A stretch of 64,000 nucleotides of DNA from Muriicola sp041358175 (GTDB lineage Bacteria; Bacteroidota; Bacteroidia; Flavobacteriales; Flavobacteriaceae), in the NCBI RefSeq assembly GCF_041358175.1, contig NZ_JBGKBE010000002.1, positions 62,001-126,000 of the forward strand, written 5' to 3'. The translations under genes and the position numbers were made by a program. The first letter of the stretch is position 1; every line of letters begins with the position of its first letter. Below are positions 49,857-58,915 of the stretch, piece after piece. The notes beneath the pieces are model-generated. The model did no database searches. It had not been told where the DNA came from and saw only the letters and a list, made by a program, of their open reading frames with translations.

Positions 49857-51608
49857 ATGAAAAGAAATCTAATTACTTCAGTATTGCTTTGCTGTATGTT
49901 TATCCTGCAGGCGCAGGATAAGCAACTTACTATCCGGGGCAAGGTATCTAATATGGACACGCCTTTGGTGAATGCAGAGGTGAGCTCAGAAAAGAGCGGG
50001 GAAACAGTAAAAACGGACATTAACGGCAAGTACGAATTAAATACATCTGCAGGCGACCTTGTAACCTTTACCTACCCGGGCCTTTCCGATATGGAGATCG
50101 TGGTGGAGGATGTGAGCTCTGTCCTAAATATCAGTTTAAATACAGCAGTAAATGTGCTGGATGAGGTAGTCGTGGAAAAGACGAAGATCAAGAGTCAGGC
50201 TCAATTACGAAAAGAATACAACAGTAACAAGAACCTGATCAATACTGCTTTTGGAATTCTAGATAAGGAAATCACAAACTTTTCTGTGAGGATCATTGAT
50301 AAGTCGGAATTTTTATTTGGAGGTATTGATCTTGCTTCTGCCATCCAATACCGTGCTGCTGGTATTCGGGTTGATCGCTCTGTGGATTTCTATAAACCAA
50401 CAATTTACTTAAGGGGGTCTGCGCTAGGTATGTTTCCCGCTATTTATGATGTAGACGGTTTAATTCTCACAGAATTCCCCGACTTCGTGAACATTGAGAA
50501 CGTTGAGCGCATTGCCATTCTCAGCGGCCTTGGACTGGGAATTAAATACGGAGGGCAAGGAAATGGAGGAATTATTGTGATCAATACAAAAGGGGGGAAT
50601 ACGTATCGCGATCCAAGGACAGGGGGCCCTTATGATCAGGCATTACTGAGAAATAATATATACGAAGGTAACGCACTTTCAAAAGAGCAGGCCAGTAAAA
50701 ATGTGCCTACTTACCTGAAGGAATTATACGCAACTACTTCCGAACGGGAGGCAGTAGATCTTTATAAGGAACAATCAGCCAGGTACACTAGTTCAATGTA
50801 TTATTTCCTGGATGTCTTTGGATATTTTGCGGCCAAATGGAAGAATACCAGTTTAGCTGATCAAATTATTGCGGATCACTGGTATTTATTTAAAGACAAT
50901 CCCGTTGGGATGAAGGCACTGGCATACCTCTACCAAACCATGGGGAATAATGAAAAGGCACATGAGCTCTATAAAGAAATCTTTATTTTAAGACCTAATT
51001 ACGCGCAATCCTACAGGGATTTAGCCCTGAGTTATGCCGACATAGGCGATTACAAGAAATCGGCATCCATCTATGCCCGATATGATTATCTGGTAGCGGA
51101 AGGGTTTATTAGGGCTGAAGACAAAGAATTCACCCCTCTTATGGAACGCGAATTCAGTAACCTTCTAGAACTCCATAGAAAAGAACTTACCTCGACGGAA
51201 ACAAAGAAAGGGCCTTCACTAAATAGTGGCTTTGAGGGCACACGACTGGTGTTCGAATGGAATGATAGCGAGGCAGAGTTTCAGTTACAGTTTGTCAATC
51301 CCAATGACAAGTATTACAATTGGGAACACAGCATGCTGGCAGACCCTGAACTTATCCGTGTTGAAAAACTTAAAGGATACTCGTGTAAGGAATATTTAAT
51401 TGATGGATCGATTACTGGCCAATGGAAGGTGAATCTGAAATACCTGGGGAATAAGAGCCTGACACCCGCCTATCTCAAAGCGACGATTTATCATAATTTT
51501 GGCTCAAAATCTCAACGCAAGGAAGTAAAAGTATTCAAGTTGCAATTAAAGAATGTGAATCAGGAGTTATTTAAAGTTCAAAATTCTTTATCGCTTGTTT
51601 CCAACTAG
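49857..51608 (+). CDS. Secreted regulatory - TonB-plug - TPR protein without barrel
   Basis: About 583 residues from the ATG at 49857 (a TTG at 49836 opens the frame). A signal peptide (cut near LQAQDK) precedes a carboxypeptidase-regulatory domain (22-105). A plug-like domain follows (about 150-255: AIQYRAAGIRVDRS, IYDVDGLIL, IAILSGLGLGIKYGGQGNGGIIVI). TPR-like repeats span 270-450 and the same C-terminal domain as in the gene before (FEWNDSEAEFQLQFVNPNDKYYNWEHS). It lacks the VWA part and any barrel. The shared order shows both genes have one ancestor. It overlaps the next gene by 14 bases. Confidence 0.82.
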   Translation: MKRNLITSVLLCCMFILQAQDKQLTIRGKVSNMDTPLVNAEVSSEKSGETVKTDINGKYELNTSAGDLVTFTYPGLSDMEIVVEDVSSVLNISLNTAVNVLDEVVVEKTKIKSQAQLRKEYNSNKNLINTAFGILDKEITNFSVRIIDKSEFLFGGIDLASAIQYRAAGIRVDRSVDFYKPTIYLRGSALGMFPAIYDVDGLILTEFPDFVNIENVERIAILSGLGLGIKYGGQGNGGIIVINTKGGNTYRDPRTGGPYDQALLRNNIYEGNALSKEQASKNVPTYLKELYATTSEREAVDLYKEQSARYTSSMYYFLDVFGYFAAKWKNTSLADQIIADHWYLFKDNPVGMKALAYLYQTMGNNEKAHELYKEIFILRPNYAQSYRDLALSYADIGDYKKSASIYARYDYLVAEGFIRAEDKEFTPLMEREFSNLLELHRKELTSTETKKGPSLNSGFEGTRLVFEWNDSEAEFQLQFVNPNDKYYNWEHSMLADPELIRVEKLKGYSCKEYLIDGSITGQWKVNLKYLGNKSLTPAYLKATIYHNFGSKSQRKEVKVFKLQLKNVNQELFKVQNSLSLVSN

Positions 51609-52734
51609 GTCAGTTGCTACTCTCTTATTTGTTCTTGCCGTATATCAATTAGGATACGGACAACGAGATTATAAGGGGGTTATTCTGGATAAAAACACGA
51701 ATGAACCAATCCCGTATGTGAACATCGGTTTTCCTAAAAAGGGCATTGGAACCGTAAGCGATGAAGAGGGCCTGTTTCATTTGGAAATTGATACTAAACT
51801 TTTAGGGACTTCGGAAATTCTGCAATTCTCCTCCCTGGGTTATAGTACTATTAATAGAAAAGCTTCTGAACTCGAGTTTAGCTACAACGAGTATCCGATA
51901 ATCTATTTGGAGCCCAAAGCCGAACAATTAAATCCGGTTGTTGTTACGGACGCTGGCTTATTCGAATCCGGGGATCGTATAGGGTATAAAAACGGAGGCC
52001 ACCAGTTTTATGGATACTGGAAGGATAATATCGCACTTGGTGGAGAATTGGCCACAAGGATTAAGGTAAAAAAGGGCCTTCGCAGATTAAACGAATTCAA
52101 CTTTGAAGTCTGGGGAAATACCTCAGACAGTGTTTTAGTTAGGATTAACTTTTACGATACTGATGGTGCCAACGGCTTCCCAGGAACAAACCTGAATTCA
52201 AGCGGTAGGAATATTTTGTATACCATCCCATCTACACCTGAAGTAGCTACAGTAGACCTGCGTCAATTTGACCTTTTTGTCCGTGATGATTTTATCGTGA
52301 GCCTTGAATTATTAAAAGTTTACGGGCCATCCAAAATTGGGCTTGTTCTGGCTGCTGCCAATAATCGCTTTACCGATTCCTATAAGAAATATGCCAGTCA
52401 GGACGATTGGAAGATCTTGATAGATGCTGCCATGGCTTACGAGCTTGAATCCACCTTGTTTTCCAAAAAGGCAGTAAAAGACAGATCCAGAAATAAAAAG
52501 AAGGCAGTTAAATCAATTATTACGGGCTATGTATTTCATGGAAATATAGCTTTACCCAATGTAAAGGTTACTAATTTTAGCAATGGCGTCTCCGTTAACA
52601 CAAATGAAAATGGGAATTATCAGATAGAAGCTAAAAAAGGAGACTTACTTCAATTCAATGCAAAGGGGATGGAAACTTTAACCGTAAAGATCCTTGAAAA
52701 GAAGTTTATCAATATCAGACTTGAAAGATCCTGA
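51595..52734 (+). CDS. Secreted protein with two carboxypeptidase-regulatory domains
   Basis: A 379-residue protein starting with TTG at 51595, with a signal peptide (LLFVLAVYQLGYGQR). An N-terminal carboxypeptidase-regulatory domain (about 24-115: YKGVILDKNTNEPIPYVNIG, SDEEGLF) is joined to a beta-rich middle (about 125-290, with EVWGNTSDSVLVRINFYDTDG). A second regulatory domain (about 305-379: ITGYVFHGNIALPNVKVTN, NENGNYQIEA) closes it. Third gene of the plug cluster. It probably acts outside the inner membrane as a binding partner. Confidence 0.82.
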   Translation: MFPTRSVATLLFVLAVYQLGYGQRDYKGVILDKNTNEPIPYVNIGFPKKGIGTVSDEEGLFHLEIDTKLLGTSEILQFSSLGYSTINRKASELEFSYNEYPIIYLEPKAEQLNPVVVTDAGLFESGDRIGYKNGGHQFYGYWKDNIALGGELATRIKVKKGLRRLNEFNFEVWGNTSDSVLVRINFYDTDGANGFPGTNLNSSGRNILYTIPSTPEVATVDLRQFDLFVRDDFIVSLELLKVYGPSKIGLVLAAANNRFTDSYKKYASQDDWKILIDAAMAYELESTLFSKKAVKDRSRNKKKAVKSIITGYVFHGNIALPNVKVTNFSNGVSVNTNENGNYQIEAKKGDLLQFNAKGMETLTVKILEKKFINIRLERS

Positions 52735-52746
52735 AACAAGCCTTGC

Positions 52747-54375
52747 TTACACCTGTAAAACGCCCATATTAAAGGGTTTTTCGATGGGGGCATGGTTAGC
52801 TGCCTCAATCCCCATGGATATCCATTTGCGGGTTTCCAGAGGATCTATGATGGCATCCGTCCATAATCGTGCTGCGGCGTAATAGGGAGAAATCTGATTG
52901 TCATAGCGTTCCTTTATTTTATCGTATAGCTCCTTCTCTTTTTCTGCTGTGATTTTTTCCCCTTTCTTCTTCAGGGAAGCCGTTTCTATTTGCAGTAAAA
53001 CCTTGGCGGCTGAATTCCCGCTCATAACTGCCAGCTCTGCACTCGGCCAGGCAACTATCAGGCGGGGATCATAGGCCTTGCCACACATGGCATAATTTCC
53101 GGCCCCATAACTATTACCAATAACCACGGTAAACTTGGGTACCACTGAATTACTTACGGCATTTACCATTTTAGCCCCGTCTTTTATGATTCCTCCGTGT
53201 TCGCTTTTACTCCCCACCATAAAGCCGGTGACATCCTGTAAAAACACCAGGGGTATCTTTTTCTGATTGCAATTGGCGATAAATCGAGTGGCTTTATCAG
53301 CCGAATCGGAATAGATTACTCCCCCAAATCGCATTTCACCTTTTTTAGTCTTTACCACCTTTCGCTGGTTTGCGACAATGCCTACAGCCCAGCCATCTAT
53401 CCTGGCATAACCCGTAAGAAGTGTCTTCCCGAAACCTTCTTTGTATTGTTCAAATTCGGAATTGTCCACCAGGCGTTTGATGATCTCCAGCATATCGTAC
53501 TGGTCTGACCTCTTCTTTGGCAGGATTCCAAATATTTCATTTTCTTTCTCTTTCGGAGTAGCAGGTTTACTGCGGTTAAAACCAGCAGAATCAGAGGCGC
53601 CGAATTTATCAAGAAGCTTTTTGATCGTATCAAGTGCATCCTTGTCATCTTTAGCCTTGTAGTCGGTTACCCCACTGATCTCACAATGGGTAGTGGCACC
53701 ACCTAGTGTTTCGTTGTCTACCTGTTCTCCAATAGCGGCCTTGACAAGATAGCTTCCTGCCAGGAAAATACTTCCGGTTTTTTCAACAATCAGGGCTTCA
53801 TCACTCATAATTGGCAGATAAGCCCCTCCTGCAACACAACTGCCCATTACCGCTGCGATCTGGGGGATACCCATACTGCTCATTACTGCATTATTCCTGA
53901 ATATTCTCCCAAAATGTTCCTTGTCGGGAAATATTTGTTCCTGCATTGGCAGGTATACCCCGGCACTGTCTACCAGATAAATAATTGGTAGTTTGTTTTC
54001 AATAGCTATTTCCTGTGCCCTCAGATTTTTTTTTCCGGTGATTGGGAACCAGGCTCCGGCTTTTACTGTGGCATCATTGGCTACCACAATACATTGCCTG
54101 CCCTGTACATATCCTATGACTACTACTACACCGCCAGACGGACATCCTCCGTGTTCTTCATACATGTCCTTCCCTGCCAGGGCACCTATTTCTATCCGTT
54201 TTGAATCTTTGTCTAAAAGATAGTCGATGCGTTCACGTGCAGTCATCTTTCCCTGAGAATGATGTTTTTCAATGCGTGTTTTCCCACCGCCCAGCGCAGT
54301 TTTAGCAAGCTGTTTTTTAAGTTCTGAACTCTTTAATTTGTTGTGATCTTCGTTGATATTGAAGTTGATATCCAT
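52747..54375 (-). CDS. Acyl-CoA carboxylase, carboxyltransferase (beta) subunit
   Basis: A 542-residue carboxyltransferase of the PCC/MCC/GCC type. The N-terminal acyl-CoA half has GGKTRIEKHHSQGKMTARERI, GGCPSGGVVVVIG, the oxyanion loop GSCVAGGAYLP and GGATTHCEISG. The C-terminal carboxybiotin half has QDVTGFMVGSKSEHGGIIKDGAKM and GNSYGAGNYAM. It moves carboxyl from biotin to an acyl-CoA; the length and motifs favour methylcrotonyl-CoA, with propionyl- or geranyl-CoA possible. The biotin-carboxylase subunit is not in the window. Confidence 0.93.
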   Translation of the reverse strand: MDINFNINEDHNKLKSSELKKQLAKTALGGGKTRIEKHHSQGKMTARERIDYLLDKDSKRIEIGALAGKDMYEEHGGCPSGGVVVVIGYVQGRQCIVVANDATVKAGAWFPITGKKNLRAQEIAIENKLPIIYLVDSAGVYLPMQEQIFPDKEHFGRIFRNNAVMSSMGIPQIAAVMGSCVAGGAYLPIMSDEALIVEKTGSIFLAGSYLVKAAIGEQVDNETLGGATTHCEISGVTDYKAKDDKDALDTIKKLLDKFGASDSAGFNRSKPATPKEKENEIFGILPKKRSDQYDMLEIIKRLVDNSEFEQYKEGFGKTLLTGYARIDGWAVGIVANQRKVVKTKKGEMRFGGVIYSDSADKATRFIANCNQKKIPLVFLQDVTGFMVGSKSEHGGIIKDGAKMVNAVSNSVVPKFTVVIGNSYGAGNYAMCGKAYDPRLIVAWPSAELAVMSGNSAAKVLLQIETASLKKKGEKITAEKEKELYDKIKERYDNQISPYYAAARLWTDAIIDPLETRKWISMGIEAANHAPIEKPFNMGVLQV

Positions 54376-54426
54376 ATGGGCCGAAGTGTTTCTTTTAAAC
54401 GCCTAAAGATAAGGAGTAATATTCAT

Positions 54427-54434
54427 TAACTTTG
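54427..54434 (+). promoter_or_regulatory. -7 promoter element of the oxidoreductase gene
   Basis: TAACTTTG is an exact TAnnTTTG match 18 bases before the ATG at 54453. It excludes the TTG at 54432 as start, because that codon lies inside the promoter. Confidence 0.55.
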
Positions 54435-54452
54435 ACAAAAATATCATGGAAT

Positions 54453-55436
54453 ATGCCAAATAGTGTGGGTTGGGGAATTATAGGATTAGGGAATATCGCT
54501 CAGAAATTTGCCAAAGACCTGGCCCTTGTACCCGATGCAGCTCTAATGGGAGTTGCCTCAAGATCAATGGTGAAGGCCAAGAAGTTCAAAGAGGAGTTTA
54601 AAGTGCCCTATGCATTCGATAACTACATGGCATTGCTCAATTGCGAGGAAGTGGAAGTTGTCTATATTGCCTTGCCACATACCGAACATTTAGAATGGAG
54701 TTTAAAGGCGATGGAGAAGGGCAAGCACGTATTGTGTGAGAAACCGGCAGGAATTGATCGCAAACAGGTGGAGGCAATGATCGCAGCCTCCAAAAAGAAT
54801 AACGTCTTTTTTATGGAAGCGTTATGGAGCCGCTTTATCCCATGCATCCGAAAAATCAAGGAGAGTGTGGAAGCAGGGGAGATCGGAGCCGTGGGGTATC
54901 TCCATGCCGATTTTGCTTTTTTTGCTCTGGACAGGGACAGTGAGGGAAGGCTTTTAAACCCTAAGCTAGCAGGAGGTTCCCTCTTAGATATCGGGATATA
55001 TCCCGTATTTCTAGCCTACCTTATTCTTGGAATACCCGATGATATTCAGGCCGATGCGAAATTCCTTGATAGCGGAACTGAGGTTCAGATTGCTATTACA
55101 TTTACGTACAAGTCGGCCCATGCTCATTTATTCAGTGGCTTAACTGCTACCAGTCCCATGACCGCCACCATATCAGGAAATGACGGCACCCTGATCATTC
55201 ATTCGAGATGGCATGAAGCAGAACGGTTTACTTTGGATGTGGAAGGACAAAGGGAGGAATTTCATTACCCAACTGTCGGCAAAGGGTACACTTATGAAAT
55301 AGAAGAAGTCCAACGCTGCCTTGCAGAAAACAAAATAGAAAGTCCGTTCTGGTCACATTCTCATAGCATGGATTTGATTACCCTTCTGGATAAAATCAGA
55401 GAAATCGCTGGGATCCGTTTTCCTTTTGAAGGATAA
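54453..55436 (+). CDS. Gfo/Idh/MocA-family oxidoreductase
   Basis: About 327 residues from the ATG at 54453. Rossmann part: WGIIGLGNIAQKFA; then VEVVYIALPHTEHLEWSLKAMEKGKHVLCEKPAG, with the catalytic Lys of EKPAG. The C-terminal beta domain has GGSLLDIGIYPVFLA. It is like trans-1,2-dihydrobenzene-1,2-diol/sugar dehydrogenases that use NADP. No signal peptide. Substrate probably a sugar or polyol, not fixed by sequence. Confidence 0.92.
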   Translation: MPNSVGWGIIGLGNIAQKFAKDLALVPDAALMGVASRSMVKAKKFKEEFKVPYAFDNYMALLNCEEVEVVYIALPHTEHLEWSLKAMEKGKHVLCEKPAGIDRKQVEAMIAASKKNNVFFMEALWSRFIPCIRKIKESVEAGEIGAVGYLHADFAFFALDRDSEGRLLNPKLAGGSLLDIGIYPVFLAYLILGIPDDIQADAKFLDSGTEVQIAITFTYKSAHAHLFSGLTATSPMTATISGNDGTLIIHSRWHEAERFTLDVEGQREEFHYPTVGKGYTYEIEEVQRCLAENKIESPFWSHSHSMDLITLLDKIREIAGIRFPFEG

Positions 55437-55500
55437 AATCTTTCACCAGGGGTTAATTTCACATGATTTTACGATATTTGATTTTACTAAACTAACTTAT

Positions 55501-55683
55501 ATGGGAATGAACAAGAATACTGTCCTCGCCTGGGCTACCTTTATTATGATCTTAGTGGGCTTAGGGCTAATAGGTTTGGGAGCCTTTCGCTACGACGACG
55601 TTGCCGGCTGGGGTTTCGCTTCCGTTGGGATCGGTTTTTTTGCTATAGCATGGGTTTTTAACGCCCTAAAAGGAAGGGTTTAG
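55501..55683 (+). CDS. Small two-helix membrane protein
   Basis: From ATG at 55501 (or 55507) the frame gives 60 residues with two membrane helices (about 9-29 and 36-56) and a short loop RYDDVAGWG between. The frame to 55426 lies in non-coding DNA and overlaps the oxidoreductase. I believe it belongs to a short membrane protein family of Flavobacteriaceae (named CAL67264 in some annotations), function unknown. It is followed 50 bases on by ettA. Confidence 0.72.
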   Translation: MGMNKNTVLAWATFIMILVGLGLIGLGAFRYDDVAGWGFASVGIGFFAIAWVFNALKGRV

Positions 55684-55733
55684 AAACTCAAGGCTGCTTT
55701 TCACTCGATTTTCTTAAAGTAACTTTACTATAA

Positions 55734-57425
55734 ATGTCAGACGATAAAAAGGTCATTTTCTCCATGTCGGGGGTTTCTAAAACCTACAAGAATGCGAATA
55801 CCCCTGTACTTAAAAATATATACCTCAGTTTTTTCTACGGGGCCAAAATAGGAATCCTGGGTTTAAACGGTTCCGGAAAATCTACTTTGCTGAAGATCAT
55901 AGCAGGAGAGGATAAGAATTACCAGGGTGATGTTGTCTTTTCCCCGGGTTACAAAGTGGGTTATCTGGAACAGGAACCTGTTTTAGACGATTCCAAAACG
56001 GTCCTTGATGTGGTGAAGGAAGGAGTGGCAGAGACGGTAGCCATCCTCGATGAATACAATAAGATCAACGATATGTTTGGTTTGCCTGAAGTGTATGAGG
56101 ACGCTGATAAAATGCAAAAGCTCATGGATAAACAGGCCGCCCTGCAAGACCAGATCGATGCGGCAAACGCCTGGGAGCTCGACACCAAACTCGAGATTGC
56201 CATGGACGCCCTCAGGACACCTGATCCGGAGAAGAAAATAGAAGTATTGTCCGGGGGTGAAAGGAGACGCGTTGCCTTATGCCGACTCCTGCTGCAAGAA
56301 CCAGACGTACTCCTATTGGATGAACCTACCAACCACCTCGATGCTGAATCGGTCCACTGGTTAGAGCATCACCTTGCCACCTATAAGGGTACTGTCATTG
56401 CTGTTACCCACGACCGGTACTTTCTTGATAACGTAGCCGGCTGGATTCTCGAACTGGATAGGGGAGAAGGGATTCCGTGGAAAGGAAATTACAGCAGCTG
56501 GCTCGATCAGAAATCGAAGCGTCTGGCTCAGGAATCCAAGCAGGCTTCCAAACGGCAAAAGACTCTGGAGCGTGAGCTGGAATGGGTAAGGCAGGGGGCG
56601 AAAGGCCGCCAGACCAAACAAAAGGCCCGTTTAAAGAATTACGATAAATTATTGAGTCAGGATCAAAAACAACTTGATGAGAAGCTAGAAATCTACATCC
56701 CCAACGGTCCCAGATTGGGTACCAACGTCATAGAGGCCATTGGCGTTAGTAAGGCCTATGACGATAAGTTACTTTACGACGATCTTAATTTTAAACTTCC
56801 ACAGGCGGGGATTGTAGGTATTATAGGGCCCAACGGAGCAGGAAAGACCACCATTTTTAAAATGATCATGGGAGAGATTGCGCCCGATAAAGGAGAATTT
56901 ATAGTGGGGGAGACGGCCAAACTGGCCTATGTAGACCAAAGTCATTCCAATATAGATTCCAATAAGACGATCTGGGAAAATTTCAGCGACGGACAGGAAC
57001 TCATTCTAATGGGAGGCCGACAGGTAAATTCCAGGGCTTACCTGAGTCGGTTTAACTTCTCAGGAAGCGAGCAAAACAAAAAAGTGAATATGCTTTCCGG
57101 AGGGGAGCGCAACAGATTACACCTCGCCATGACCCTGAAGGAAGAAGGGAATGTTCTTTTACTGGATGAACCTACCAACGACCTCGATGTGAACACTCTG
57201 AGGGCTCTTGAAGAAGGTCTTGAGAACTTTGCAGGTTGTGCAGTTATAATTTCCCACGACCGTTGGTTCCTCGACAGGGTTTGTACGCATATACTGGCAT
57301 TTGAAGGGGATTCTCAGGTTTATTTCTTTGAGGGATCCTTTTCTGAATATGAAGAAAACAAGAAAAAACGCCTGGGAGCTGATCTTACCCCCAAGCGCCT
57401 CAAGTATAAAAAATTAATACGTTAA
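55734..57425 (+). CDS. ettA: Energy-dependent translational throttle protein EttA
   Basis: A 563-residue ABC-F ATPase close to E. coli EttA (555). NBD1: GLNGSGKST, LSGGERRRVALCRLL, LLDEPTNHLD. NBD2: GPNGAGKTT, LSGGERNRLHLAM, LLDEPTNDLD. Both sites are complete, in contrast to the ABC-F gene at 11115-12743. The arm and linker (KSKRLAQESKQASKRQKTLERELEWVRQG) are present. It gates entry of ribosomes into elongation according to ATP/ADP. Downstream gene is convergent, 9 bases between the stops. Confidence 0.96.
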   Translation: MSDDKKVIFSMSGVSKTYKNANTPVLKNIYLSFFYGAKIGILGLNGSGKSTLLKIIAGEDKNYQGDVVFSPGYKVGYLEQEPVLDDSKTVLDVVKEGVAETVAILDEYNKINDMFGLPEVYEDADKMQKLMDKQAALQDQIDAANAWELDTKLEIAMDALRTPDPEKKIEVLSGGERRRVALCRLLLQEPDVLLLDEPTNHLDAESVHWLEHHLATYKGTVIAVTHDRYFLDNVAGWILELDRGEGIPWKGNYSSWLDQKSKRLAQESKQASKRQKTLERELEWVRQGAKGRQTKQKARLKNYDKLLSQDQKQLDEKLEIYIPNGPRLGTNVIEAIGVSKAYDDKLLYDDLNFKLPQAGIVGIIGPNGAGKTTIFKMIMGEIAPDKGEFIVGETAKLAYVDQSHSNIDSNKTIWENFSDGQELILMGGRQVNSRAYLSRFNFSGSEQNKKVNMLSGGERNRLHLAMTLKEEGNVLLLDEPTNDLDVNTLRALEEGLENFAGCAVIISHDRWFLDRVCTHILAFEGDSQVYFFEGSFSEYEENKKKRLGADLTPKRLKYKKLIR

Positions 57426-57434
57426 GCGAATAGC

Positions 57435-58238
57435 TTAGTAAGGCTCAGTGGGGTACCAATCTAACTGTACCACTTCTATATTAGAGTCCCCACTATTAAC
57501 CAGACTCGCAAACTGATTGACGTCACTTACATCAGGTCGGCCGCGATAATGATAGGGATACACCTGCCTGGGTTTAAATTCCAGAACGGCATCCGCAGCA
57601 CGATCTACCGTCATCGTATAGGGGAGATTCATACAGATAAAAGCCTTATCTATATTTTCTAAGGCGCGCATTTCCGGAATATCTTCTGTATCGCCCGAGA
57701 AGTAAAGTCGTTGCCCGCCCATATTAAGTACATAGCCATTGCCTCTTCCCTTTACGTGGAAATTCTTTGCCTCTTCTCTAAGGTTGTACATGGGAATGGC
57801 TTCAACTAATATGTTAAATCGTTCTTTGGTATCCCCGTTGTTCAATATATCCAGTTGTGGGGCAAATTGAGCGGGCATCTTGTCTGCAACGGCCTGCGGC
57901 ACTATTATTTTTGCCTCGGATGTGTCTAAGCCTTCCAGGGTTTCCGCATTAAAATGGTCCCCGTGGATGTCTGTGATCAGGATGAGGTTTGGTTTGGGGT
58001 GCTTTGCAAAAGCTTCGGAGCCTCCAACAGGATCAATGTACATGGTGACGTCTCCCCACTGAATAACCGCAGTGGCGTGTTCCACCGGGGTGATTACTAG
58101 CTTATCTCCCTCAGTGGGATTTTGCGCGCTTTGTTGGGAGGCGGTTTGTCCTGCCTCCAAACCATCGGTTTTTTTGACTTCTTTACAGGAAACAAAAATC
58201 AGCAACAACCCGGCAAATAACTTAAAAGATGTTTTCAT
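57435..58238 (-). CDS. MBL-fold metallo-hydrolase lipoprotein
   Basis: A 267-residue lipoprotein (signal ending IFVSC). After a low-complexity Gln/Ser/Ala linker comes a UlaG-like metallo-beta-lactamase fold: VEHATAVIQWGDVTMYIDP, ITDIHGDHFNAETL (metal motif DIHGDH, first His of HxHxDH replaced by Asp), LYFSGDTED and PYHYRGR. A periplasmic hydrolase with unknown substrate. The altered first ligand may still bind metal. Confidence 0.88.
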   Translation of the reverse strand: MKTSFKLFAGLLLIFVSCKEVKKTDGLEAGQTASQQSAQNPTEGDKLVITPVEHATAVIQWGDVTMYIDPVGGSEAFAKHPKPNLILITDIHGDHFNAETLEGLDTSEAKIIVPQAVADKMPAQFAPQLDILNNGDTKERFNILVEAIPMYNLREEAKNFHVKGRGNGYVLNMGGQRLYFSGDTEDIPEMRALENIDKAFICMNLPYTMTVDRAADAVLEFKPRQVYPYHYRGRPDVSDVNQFASLVNSGDSNIEVVQLDWYPTEPY

Positions 58239-58298
58239 TTCTTTTTTTTAATAAAGTTCATCGATAAAATTAAAGATAATCAGCTTCAGGGAGATACC

Positions 58299-58766
58299 TT
58301 ATACCTTTAATAACATTTTAATATTGCTACGGGCATATGGGGGTGGATTTTCCATTTCGATTGTTTTAAACCCGAATTTCTTATATAAATGGATGGCAGG
58401 TGTTAATTTAGTGTTTGAATATAGAACCAGGTTTTCTTTACCCTGCTCCCTGGTATATTGTATAGAAAAGGCCAGAAGATCATGACCTATTTTCTTTCCC
58501 TGAAATTTCTCTTTTACGGCCATTTTACCGAGTTCAAAGCTTTCATTATTATATGGGATAAGTGAAAAGCATCCTGCAATGCTATTGCCGTATTGAGCAA
58601 AGAAGATCGCACCGCCCCGATCAATGATTTCTTCTTCGGCATTATTTAACAATTCCCTGTCCTTGGGTTCTTCATAGAAGTAGTGGTTAAGCCACGCGAG
58701 ATTCATATCTCTGAATTCAGCTGCAAGTTCAGGTCGATAAGGAATAATTTGAAGAGTCACAGACAA
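58299..58766 (-). CDS. GNAT acetyltransferase
   Basis: A 155-residue GNAT enzyme. The acetyl-CoA loop is VKEKFQGKKIGHDLL, preceded by the strand SFELGKMA; the C-terminal motif is IHLYKKFGFKTIEM. No ATG lies near the N-terminus. TTG at 58764-58766 or GTG at 58758-58760 is the start, so the first residues are uncertain. Acceptor unknown. Single-gene transcript. Confidence 0.88.
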   Translation of the reverse strand: MSVTLQIIPYRPELAAEFRDMNLAWLNHYFYEEPKDRELLNNAEEEIIDRGGAIFFAQYGNSIAGCFSLIPYNNESFELGKMAVKEKFQGKKIGHDLLAFSIQYTREQGKENLVLYSNTKLTPAIHLYKKFGFKTIEMENPPPYARSNIKMLLKV

Positions 58767-58915
58767 GGTCTTAATTCTTGTAAAGATTGATCTACACCTT
58801 TATTGGTGGGTAGAAATTACAATATATTTTAAAGTAAAAAATCTAAAAACCGACTTTCCCCGTATATAGCATGTAAACACGTTACAAAAGAAAAGCGTAT
58901 TAAACTTTTTACACT

